From Myrmaecium sp. VS I D KN 1 (Eukaryota > Ascomycota > Dothideomycetes > Valsariales > Valsariaceae): a stretch of DNA of 64,000 nt. Location of the stretch: assembly GCA_019775845.1 (NCBI GenBank), contig JADQAV010000008.1, positions 248,001 to 312,000 of the forward strand. Direction: 5' to 3'. Each line of letters begins with the position of its first letter. Position 1 is the stretch's first letter. Below, piece by piece: positions 47,019 through 55,603 of this stretch. The position numbers and the translations under genes are program-made. The notes beneath the pieces are model-generated. The model saw only the letters and a list, made by a program, of their open reading frames with translations, was not told the origin of the DNA and made no database searches.

Positions 47019-47394
47019 TAATAAGAACTAGTATAGAGCTTATAATAATAAGAAACTGATAATAGATAGAAATTTAATAGATAGGGGCCGCTTAGGTATA
47101 GAGTATAAGCTTTAATACCTTACTACCTAAATTAATCAATTTTTAATAATAAGGCTGAACCGGGAAAGCTATAGCCCTATAAAATAATGTATCTATAATA
47201 AAAAGTAATTTAGAGTCTACTATAGAATATCTATCCTTCCTAGAAGTAGTTAAATTAATATAAATTCTATTATTATTTAATTTAGATATTTTATAGCTAT
47301 AAAAATAGTCTTTAAACCTAAGTTTTTATATAGAAGAGGGGTTAATAAGATATTAGTAGGGCTATAACTTTTCCGGTATAGCCTTACACCCTTA
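47019..47394. repeat. AT-rich RIP-like segment between two minisatellites
   Basis: About 375 bp with the same look as the large AT-rich block (TAATA, CTATA, TATAG words, very few CpA/TpG). It separates two GGCGA arrays of the same orientation. It is presumably a remnant of a mutated repeat. Confidence 0.55.
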
Positions 47395-47575
47395 TAATAG
47401 GTAATAGGCGATAGGTAATAGGTAACGGGCGAGAGGGCGAGCGGGTAAGAGGGCGAGCGGGCGATGAGCGATGGGCGAAGGGTAAGGGCGAGAGGGCGAG
47501 AGAGTGGAGGGCGAGAGGGCGAGAGGGCGCAGGGCGCAGGGCGCAGGGCGGAGGGCGGAGGGCAGGCCTTTTACT
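47395..47575. repeat. Second GGCGAGA/GGGCGAG minisatellite
   Basis: About 180 bp: GGCGATAGGTAATA, then GGGCGAGAGGGCGAGCGGGT, GGCGAGAGGGCGAG and GGGCGCAGGGCGGAGGGC units. Same orientation as the array at 46675, with slightly different 7-bp variants (GGGCGCA, GGGCGGA). Confidence 0.88.
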
Positions 47576-47837
47576 AAAGAAGTCTAATAAGTAACCCTAC
47601 TCTATTTTACCTTTTCTAACATAGAACTCGATAGGTACTTAATATAATCTAGTATCCTAAGCTTAATCCCTATCGATTTTATTTATTAAACCCAGCTATA
47701 AGGCACAGCCACCGCTCGTAGCCTTGAATTCTGAGGCCTGAGGCCAGAACAAGCTACTACCTCCGCGTCCGCCCCTTCGGTACGCAGGGTATTGAGATGA
47801 ACGGACAAGAGATACTACAGGCACAGATCTACCGCTA

Positions 47838-48620
47838 TCATCGCGCCCTCTTCACCTTCTGAATCGCCTGGGTTGCTGTCATCCGCCCGACCCGCCGCGT
47901 CTTAGGCACCACAGAGTGCGATACATTTCCCGTCCTCGCTCGCGCTGGGGACGGCTCCGTCAGGTGCCTCGTAAAGGACGACTTACTTCCTCGACGATAT
48001 GAGAGGGGATGGAACACAAGTATACGGATGGTCCGTAAGGCCGCAAGCATCGCTCGTCGCGGCGAGGATATTCCGAGGTCTCGCGAATATTGCGGAGGCC
48101 ATGAGGAAAGACGCGCGATGCTCGGTCCCTTCATGATTGCGATTTTGGAGAAGGGCATGGGATGCTGGTGAAAGGGATCGCTGGATTTGGAGACCTCCAC
48201 TATACCTATTATGCTAACGACGGTGTTCCGTAGGTTGAGATGGTCGTTCTCCCGCTTGACCGTATGTACAGTACCAACCGTGCTCCCAGCCGCGCATATC
48301 TTCGGCCGCGCCATAGCTGATACAATCCGCGCCGGTGACAGGTCGACAAGAAGCAAACAGAAGTAGTAGTCATGGCAACCAGAGCAGCGATGACTCCCAC
48401 GAAGAGTATCCAGTCGCGTTGTATGGCGGTGCTGTTCTCCATGCCGTAGAGCTCCCGACCTGTCCATTCGGTACGCCGAACTCGAGTCAACCCAGCCAAT
48501 CCACTCCATTGCAGGCGGCACGGAAGGAGGACACCTACATGCGTAAGGTCCTGTGTCTCCACGATCCTCCAGTTCTCGCCGTTTCCGACGCAGGGAGGTG
48601 GCATGCAGATTGCCGTATAT
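47838..48620 (-). pseudogene. Possible membrane protein gene, model unresolved
   Basis: Two overlapping minus-strand frames each look coding in different places. One (48209-48604) holds ENSTAIQRDWILFVGVIAAL followed by VAMTTTSVCFL, a good single membrane segment with a basic HRRGLY flank. The other (47838-48623) looks better downstream: VKRENDHLNLRNTVVSIIGI, DPFHQHPMPFSKIAIMKG and a basic C-terminus ending QAIQKVKRAR. The switch point is around 48200-48290. I found no GT...AG pair that joins them in phase, so this may be a frameshifted relic, an intron I missed, or a sequence error. If whole, it would be a short single-pass protein with a basic cytosolic tail. Confidence 0.3.
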
Positions 48621-48708
48621 CATCCGTGACGATGCACCTGCATAGGTCCACTCCCTGAAGACGGCTCATCCCACGCCGTATACTGATGTGAGTCATTCGG
48701 AGCGACTG

Positions 48709-48716
48709 TATATAAG
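48709..48716 (+). promoter_or_regulatory. TATA box of the 160-aa gene
   Basis: TATATAAG, 56 bp upstream of the ATG at 48765, followed by a CT-rich short leader with a run of C. Spacing and context fit a strong fungal core promoter with a very short 5' UTR. Confidence 0.5.
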
Positions 48717-48764
48717 TTCCCAGGGGCCCCTCCCCCCCCGACATTCACTCCTCATCCCTCAATC

Positions 48765-49247
48765 ATGAAGTCCCCAACCCAACCCGCCGCTCCCACCACC
48801 ACAACACCCTCACCAACAGACACCCTCAACCAAAACCCCACCCTCCGATACAAACTCCACGTCTTCCTCTGGGATCTGCTGCACTTCCGCTCCGACCCGC
48901 ACTCGCAAGCCCGGCTCAACACCGTCGTCGACCCCTGGTACCTCGGCTTCCCCTACTTCACCGCCAGCGAACGGGCGCAACTCCTACAAACACCCACCGG
49001 TCCGGGGCGGACGCTCGCCGATGAATTCGCCGCCTTCTTCGCCGAGACGCTGGGTGCCCGGTTGGACGGCCGGATGCGGGAGACGGGCGAGTATAAGGTG
49101 TGTACGGCGCATGATATTGCGCCGATGATCCAGAGTGCGTTTCAGGTGAAGACGGAGAAGGTGGCGAGGAGTAAGGCGTTGCGGAATCTGATACGGCGGT
49201 ATGGGGTGGGGTTGCCGCCGGGGAAGAGTTGGAAGGGGCTTGGGTGA
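48765..49247 (+). CDS. Conserved-looking hypothetical protein, 160 aa
   Basis: A single exon. The Thr/Pro-rich first 25 residues (MKSPTQPAAPTTTTP...) are followed by a folded-looking body: LRYKLHVFLWDLLHFRSDPH, VVDPWYLGFPYFTASERAQL, ADEFAAFFAETLGARLDGRM, AHDIAPMIQSAFQVKTEKVA and a basic end with GVGLPPGKSWKGLG. Third positions are overwhelmingly G or C, a strong coding sign compared with flanking DNA. There is no signal peptide or membrane segment and it is probably soluble. I do not recognise the family or any catalytic motif. The start is set by the first ATG, 56 bp from a TATA box. It is divergent from the unresolved gene at 47838-48620. Confidence 0.7.
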   Translation: MKSPTQPAAPTTTTPSPTDTLNQNPTLRYKLHVFLWDLLHFRSDPHSQARLNTVVDPWYLGFPYFTASERAQLLQTPTGPGRTLADEFAAFFAETLGARLDGRMRETGEYKVCTAHDIAPMIQSAFQVKTEKVARSKALRNLIRRYGVGLPPGKSWKGLG

Positions 49248-49496
49248 GCGCTGGCTGGTTGAGATGGTTGATGTATGTAAGTGGGAACTGTGATGAGGTT
49301 GCTTGGCGATGGATGGGGAGCTGATGGTGATGTTAGCGAGAAGATGAGGGACTTGGATGAAGGGGTTCTCCACGGGGAAAGACTGGCAGCCGCGCCGTCT
49401 CCGCGGAAAGGGGTGAGAGGGGTGTACTGGCCGCGTGCATGCAGTTCCGTAGGCCCAATATGAAGACACCACGATCCATCCATCACTTTTTCTTGA

Positions 49497-50108
49497 TCAA
49501 ATCCCAGCTTCGACCGCGACAGAAACTCCCCCATCCGAGTCTTCAATGAGTCCGTTCTTCATTTTGAAGCGCTGGTCATCAGTAATCGATCCAGCCACGC
49601 CCAGGAAAGGAGAAGGCCGAAGAAGTAGTTGGTGATGGGAGAGGGACACCATAGCCATGTGCAAACCCCAATCCTCTTCCAGCTTTCGATCTCGCTTGTT
49701 CATGTCTATCAAACATCCTCGACTTGGATCAAGGCAATGAAGGTCTCGCTCAAGGAGCAAACACTGCCGGACATCCGTTCCGTATTTCGAAATGACATCG
49801 TCAGGATGTGTAGCTTCTTCATCAGCGACGCAAATCTGGAACCCGTCCTTCGATCGCCACCACAGCCGGTTCCGACCGGTCTTGCAGATGCCAACAGCAT
49901 ATGGCATGCCATCGATCTTTTCGCCCGGTATCAGCAGAGCATCGCAGATGACCTTATCAATGTTCAATATAACACTGCTCAAACTCACTCACCCTTTCAA
50001 GAGAATGGGTCCATCGTTGGTGCAGAAACTCGGTTCATGGAGACTTGGAACTTCCAGTCGAGCGTCGGGTTGAGTCACGTTCAAGACAGGGAGGTTCCAT
50101 TCTCGCAT
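49497..50108 (-). CDS. Hypothetical protein with an 18-nt GT...AG interruption
   Basis: Exon-like part 1 (50108-49993) starts MREWNLPVLNVTQPDARLEV and ends FCTNDGPILLKG. Part 2 (49974-49497) starts VILNIDKVICDALLIPGEKI and contains GICKTGRNRLWWRSKDGFQI. Between them lie 18 bases (49975-49992) starting GTGAGT and ending GAGCAG, with an in-frame TGA. Leaving them out gives one 197-codon frame. An 18-nt intron would be far below the usual fungal minimum of about 40 nt. The 40-nt alternative ending at GATAAG puts part 2 out of frame. So this is either an extraordinary mini-intron, a gene disabled by a short insertion, or a sequencing artefact. It shows no membrane segment and I do not recognise the family. 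More exons may lie to the right, since open frames continue on the same strand to about 50890. Confidence 0.4.
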
Positions 50109-50159
50109 ACCGACGATTTGTCATGTCCAGCGTACTCGCTTGCCACCATCGACTTTTGA

Positions 50160-51105
50160 AGGCGACAGCAGAGGAACGTCAGTGGGCGATACCGGGTACG
50201 ATCGCGTCGCGTCGAAGGAACCGATCGACCACGACGTTTGTCCAGAAATGAGCGAACTTTTCCGATCGCATCATCCGTCGTACTGATACGACTTGGAAGT
50301 GAGCGAACTCCCGTCATTTCCGAGTAGCGAACACCTTCGTATTTCCTATGACGGCTGTTCCGGAAGTGCTACAACGTCTGTCCGTGACCGGAGACGAGAG
50401 CCGCCCTGCTGCCCTTGGTTGCACATACACCGTCAGCAAATGCTTGAAATCGGACCTTGATGAGATCCGCTTGTACACTCCGAAGAGCCCTCGGAAGGGC
50501 GCGTTGTCGTCCTCCAAACGCCTTTTCGCCGTTTTGATGCCCTGGCTATCCCCCAGTATCCTTAACGTCGAATGTACACCTATCGTCGGGACGATTGAGA
50601 AGGCGACCGCTGAGACGAAAAGCAGGAGCGAAAGCGACAAGCAGCAAAGCTCCATAGATCAAACATGGAGGAGTATCCTTCGGAACCGATCCAGGAACCC
50701 AGTACAGGACCACCGCCCAGAACGATGAAGTCGGGTCCATACATGCTGATTCCCGAACATGCCCCAAGCATATGAACCTCATCTCTTTCTCAGCCATCCA
50801 TCTTCCAAGCAGCTCATCTGCCATTCTTCCTTCACAGGAGAACCCCTCCACGTGGGCGCAAGCAATCCCGCCGTCACAACCCTGTTCTTCCACACCCTCG
50901 CGCCAATCATTTCACAGTTTCATTCTTCCATGTGCATACACCGCCATTTCCCAAGTTCTTGCTTCATTCCTTAGCGCCGAATATCCTCCAGGATACCGCT
51001 CCTGTTCAAGTCGGTGACATCTACCCTTTCGGTTAGCGCGACTTTCCGTTCTCAAAACCAGTTCTCCCCTTCGAGCTGAATCCAAACCTCTTTCTTTCTT
51101 CTCAG
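50160..51105. other. Region with weak ORFs on both strands
   Basis: Minus-strand frames at 50314-50655 and 50546-50893 could be further exons of the 49497-50108 gene but contain nothing I recognise. Plus-strand frames at 50759-51017 may hold the start of the spliced gene whose 3' exons are clear from 51106. No clean model links them. Confidence 0.3.
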
Positions 51106-51514
51106 GGCAAACATCAACCAGAAGCATAGTCCCCAGGGACGGACAGAATATCAAGACAGGTAAGTTCAACGTTTGTTCTCCGTTGATAGTTGCCTGTTTC
51201 CCTTTCCATGAAAGCCTCCTTCTCCTCGTCATACTGTCCTCCATCTTTGACCACCGCCATCCTTGTCCTTCTCTTGCGCAGTCACTGACACATCCGCAAC
51301 AGACCTGAAGGTTGCCAATCCAGTACTCTCATCAGTCGTGCGTTCGGACAGCAAGCGCAACCTCGCTGTGCTGCAGATGGAGAAGTCGGAGGCATGGATG
51401 AGCATCAGCAAGGGTAGGTCTTCCGCAAACATCCTCGCGACTGCTCTCAGTTCCACTGACTGAAACCCTGTTGGTACAGTGTTGCTCCGATATGCCCCAG
51501 AGGTACCTGGGTGA
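51106..51514 (+). CDS. 3' exons of a spliced gene, product unknown
   Basis: Exons at about 51106-51160, 51303-51413 and 51480-51514 are separated by a 142-nt intron (GTAAGT...CACTGAC...CAACAG) and a 66-nt intron (GTAGGT...CACTGAC...GGTACAG). The reading frame holds through both: ...TRSIVPRDGQNIKT|DLKVANPVLSSVVRSDSKRN...SEAWMSISK|VLLRYAPEVPG then TGA at 51512. Consistent phase across two canonical introns is good evidence of a real coding gene. The 3' splice site before the first listed exon is probably TTCTTCTCAG near 51104. Upstream exons are not resolved. The product has no recognisable domain in this part. Confidence 0.5.
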
Positions 51515-54341
51515 TCGCGCCCACCTCTGCCGAAGAAGTGTGGTACTTTCCGCATCACCGTCGTCGACATCCAAGACTCCTTGCGAAGTTGCCATGACTG
51601 CAACAACCTCTCCCTTCGGTGCGATGGCGATCATGCATACCCAAGGCTCATAATCCTCCCGACAATGAGCTATCAATACCAGTCACTTTCTTGCCCGCTC
51701 TGCCGAGCCCAAGGAAAATTCGAGGAGCAGCAGCACCATAGGGGAAGAGTAATCGCCGCTGGCAGCTTGGGTGATGACGACAACACCGTCTCGCTGTCAC
51801 CGGCCGCGCCGATCCCACACGTCGCCGCCAACGACAGCGAGTCGCGCCCGAACCCAGCCGCTCAGCGGCGCTGGCGCTCCGCTCCCCGGTAATGATCGGT
51901 GGAGTGGGTCGCCAGGCGCTCGTCGCTGGCAGCTCGGGTGATGACGGCACCGCCGTCTCGCTGTCACCGGCCGCGGCGATCCCAGTCGTCGCGACCACCG
52001 ACAGCGAGACCAGCCCGAACCCAGCTTGCGCAGCGGCGAACTTGCCCAAACCAGATCGCTTAGCGGCGCGGTGCTTGCTGGCCAAGCGTCAGCAAGAGTT
52101 CACTGCGCCGCCGGTGATGCGTTGATACGAGACCCATTCACAAATCTCCACAAGAGGAACCTCCTCATCAAGACGGAGGAGGTTCCTCACCCCGCCCATG
52201 CGGCGTCCGCCCTCCACAAGCGCGCGGACGCCGAATGCCGAGTGCGGCCGCCTGCGCTTCCTCAAGCTCCGGTGGTCATCCTCCTTCCCCGAGCACAATG
52301 AATACATCGAACGCTCATGGCGGGGTGACCATCCTTACCAATCCCGGCAAGACGAACCTCCTCATCAAGATGGAGGGGGTTCGATACCAGCCTTAACGAT
52401 CGCCACAAGACGAACCTCCTCATCAGCTTGGGACTTGATCATCCCGCCCATCTCATTTTGATGGTTGCGTTTGTTCTCCGTATCGGAGAATGATGGCGAC
52501 GAAACCAATTCGCCGCCGCCAATCCGACAGAGAATGATGCAGTCGAACCCGTTTTGCTGAGGAATGTGTCCGCGTGCTGCAGTCGGCCAGCGCTTCAGCT
52601 CCAACACCTAATCAATCTCTTCATCTCCCCATAGCAGGAAATGCACCAGCAACGGCAGCGGCAAGAGTAACCGCAAGCACAACCGGAAAGCCAAATCGCC
52701 ACCGTCACTGCAACCGCATGCCGTCGCGATCCATCCAGACCGACTCTGCTTCTTCTTTCAGCGTTCCTTGCTCTTTTCTTCTGTATTCTTGAGAGGAACC
52801 GGGCAGTCGACTTTGCAGACACTTCTTCTCTTTCTTTCATGCTCATTCTTTCTCTCGTTCACAGTCCAGTCGGTGACGAAGGGTTTCATTCGTATGCCGA
52901 GCAGTAGGATTCTCAGGAGTATCCGGCTCAGGATTCGAACACGAGGATCGGATGCAGACGAAAGAGGAAATATGCGTCTAAGGGAGATCTGGGTAGAAAA
53001 AGTGTCAGTGAGGTGATCCGGAAGCAGGAATTCCATTGTGATCCATCAGAGTGGGAATGGGTTTCTTCCATTCTCTTAGAGCTTTCTCCGGAAGACAAAA
53101 TCCGATCTTGAAACAAGCCGGCTTTGTATATTGTCGTTCATTCTGTTGTCCACTTTTTCTGTTGTATCCATAGAAGAAAAGCAAAGTCAGTTCTCTTCGA
53201 CCACCAAACCAAGTCGGACTCGTGATCAAACTCACCTCCATCTTTCCCTCATGCTCCACTCATCCTTCAACCATTCCACCCTCTCTCACCATCCGCGCTC
53301 CTCTCTTTCACCACCGTAAAACAGCGTTCATCAGGCAGTGCGAGGATTCCGATCTCTCCGACTCAGGTGAAAACACCTCGAAGCTCGACATCAGTTGAGC
53401 AGACGTAAGGAGAAACAAGATAGATTCCCCATCACCTTCCTCTACGTCAAGATCAAGGTATCCTTGTCGCCCCTCCCATCACATCACAGGAACGGCGCCG
53501 CGCGCTCCGAGCATCATGTAGCCATCAGACGTGGAGTCGAAGCGCCGGGCCACCTCCTGTTTGCCAGACCGTGAAGGTCCGATGATGCATCTCCCATCCC
53601 ATCCCCATCGCAGTCCTCCAGCGAGCCACTCCATCGACTACATCGTCCATCCGTGCACCATCCATCTCGTACCCCGCCAAATCTCGCCGACAAGAACTCA
53701 TAAATCAGCGCCATCAAACACCGACCGGTCCCGAAGACCACAGTGTCAGCACTGCAGCATGCCTGCCGTCGGCGGACAGTCCGGAACAGTCCCGGTTGAT
53801 GCCGCCACTAACACCGACGACGGCCATGAGCACGCCTCCTCAGGGCCAGAGAGAAGGTGTTGAGGTTCCGCGGCGGCGTGGCGGCGTGGCGGGGATGCAT
53901 GCCGGTTGACAGAGACTAGATGGATATGCGCTGACGGATATGGAAGAGCGCATAAGACAGTAGTAAGGTTCCTGGTGAGCGATGTGGAGATATCGGTTGA
54001 GGTGGGGAAGTTCAGACGGAGAAGCGGGATTTCCAAGAGAGGTTGAAAGAGGGGTTTAGGTGCGGGATAGGAGAGAAGAGGTTCGAAAGCGAAAATGACG
54101 ATGCGAAAGAGGGGAGATGGAAAACAACCTTATGGAGAAGGACCGCTGAGAATACGAATGGTGTAAAATTGAGAAAACTACCTACCGCACCGCACCACGC
54201 ATGCCATGGCACACACGAGCGGGAAAAGAAACACCAAAAGGCGACCAAAGAGCAAAAAAACGCCATATCCATCGCCCCTCTAAACCCTCCTAATCCATAC
54301 CTTTCAACTCCAACAACGCTGGGTACCACACCTCGGAAACC
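51515..54341. other. Gene-poor stretch with short repeats
   Basis: Apart from the tandem duplication at 51755-52045 I see no supported gene. Frames at 51648-52085 (minus) and 51581-52125 (plus) are both open because of that duplication. A CCTCCTCATCAAGA(C/T)GGAGG word recurs near 52161, 52356 and 52415, and the first copy forms a hairpin with GAGGAGGTTCCTC. Frames in 53514-54036 conflict on both strands. Confidence 0.35.
51755..52045. repeat. 167-bp tandem duplication, two copies of ~125 bp
   Basis: Copy 1 (about 51755-51880) and copy 2 (about 51921-52045) share GCTGGCAGC, GGGTGATGACG, CCGTCTCGCTGTCACCGGCC, GCGATCCCA, GACAGCGAG and CCGAACCCAGC in the same order and spacing. About 40 unrelated bases separate them. 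On the plus strand both translate to GDD...VSLSPAA.IP.VA...DSE..PNPA, and the minus frame is open too (GFG...LS..AT.GI.AAGDSET). Most differences are single substitutions, so the event is moderately old. Confidence 0.8.
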
Positions 54342-55138
54342 TCACACAACACCATTCTCAACCGGCCTCCCCGTCTCCTCCACAATCCAATCCCTCACCC
54401 TCCCCTTCCAATCACTAATCCTGCCATCACGAATCGTGACCACCACCACACGCACGCCCTCGCCCTGCACCCAACAGCGCTTGCCCCCATCCCCACCACT
54501 CGGCCCTTCCCCCTCCGGGTCCAAATCCGTCTCAAACGTATTGCTCTCCAGATGCAGCGCCTTGAAATATTTTTCCGCCTCCGAGCCCGGCTCAACGAAC
54601 GCGGCCGTGCCGTTGATCGTCGTGCTGATGCGGGAGAGCGAGGAGGCGTTGAGGGAGAGGAGCATGGAGAGGAGGGAGGAGGGGCCGGCGGGGCCTTCGG
54701 TGCGGCTGGTGCTGCTGTTACCGCCGACGCTGCTATCGCGACGGGCGTAGTCGGGGGAGGTGCTGCGGGCTTGTGAGGTTGTGGGGGGCCGGTGGGAGAC
54801 CCAGTCGTGCACGAGTAGGCTGACGAGCGGGTTGTGGGCGAGGTTGGCGGTTTTGGTGGAGGTGGGGGGCGTGGTCATGATGATGCTGGGGGAGGTGGTG
54901 TAGGGGGAGGAGGGGAGGTAGGTGTAGTTCATGAGCGAGATGTGTGGGTGATTGCTGGGAGAGGTCGTTGCGAGGTGGAGCTGTGACGGGGGAGGGAGGT
55001 TAGCTGGAATTCACTAGGATGTTGGAGCAGAGGAGAAGCTATTCCACGTACGAATCGAGCATTTTGGAGGCAGGTCACAACTTCCGGGGGTAGCGTGTTG
55101 GAGACGTGAGGGGTCCCGGGCACTTCCTGGCTGGCCAT
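54342..55138 (-). CDS. PNPOx-like FMN split-barrel family protein, 241 aa
   Basis: Two exons, 55052-55138 and 54342-54980, with a 71-nt phase-0 intron (GTACGT...CACAG). It starts MASQEVPGTPHVSNTLPPEV, and the splice yields NARF|LHLATTSPSNHPHISLMNYT. The signature L.LAT...PH.SLMNYTYL, then SIIMTT, then TKT.NL..NP.VSLLVHDW matches fungal proteins of the pyridoxamine 5'-phosphate oxidase-like flavin-binding split barrel (the yeast YLR456W/YPR172W type). These bind FMN as dimers; the physiological substrate is unclear, and they are not the main PNPO. The middle (about residues 85-125) is a Ser-rich, Gly-rich insert. The C-terminus ends with a strand and helix (VRVVVVTIRDGRISDWKGRV). It is divergent from the RhoGAP gene, with 465 bp shared between the two ATGs. 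Confidence 0.82.
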
Positions 55139-55603
55139 GCGGGCTGACGGTTGATCGTGGCGTAGGCGGAAGCCAAATCCGAGGAAGACCGAAGTCGTTG
55201 AAGTGTGTGGCACGAATTCCGGGTGGTGTCACAAGTGAGGGGAGGATGGGGAGGTGAGATGGGTTGGACTGAGATGTTGACGGGCAGCTTTGTGAGAGCT
55301 CAGCGGAGCCGGCGGAGGGAGGGGCAGACGGGAATGTGGCTGGTGCAAGTGGCTTGTGAAAGTGGCTTTCCTTCCTGGCTGACCATCGTGGCTGTGGACC
55401 TCGGAGAAGTGGCGGGTGCACGGACCAGGCCGGACTCGTACGTGGACGTGGACGGGCAACGCAAGCACCGACCGCAGCTCGTTCCTAGGGACGCCCAGCC
55501 AGCCAGGACAACCTCCACGCCTGCTCGCCCTTCTTCCTCAACCTCAATTCACACACCTCCCGACGTCTGCTTTCCTTCTCCTTGCCTCGACGATCTTCCT
55601 ACC
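55139..55603. promoter_or_regulatory. Bidirectional promoter region (PNPOx-like / RhoGAP)
   Basis: 465 bp between two divergent ATGs (55138 minus, 55604 plus). No TATA box is visible on either side. The RhoGAP side is pyrimidine-rich just before the ATG (around 55555-55602). The two genes may share regulatory sites, but no specific operator can be named. Confidence 0.5.
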
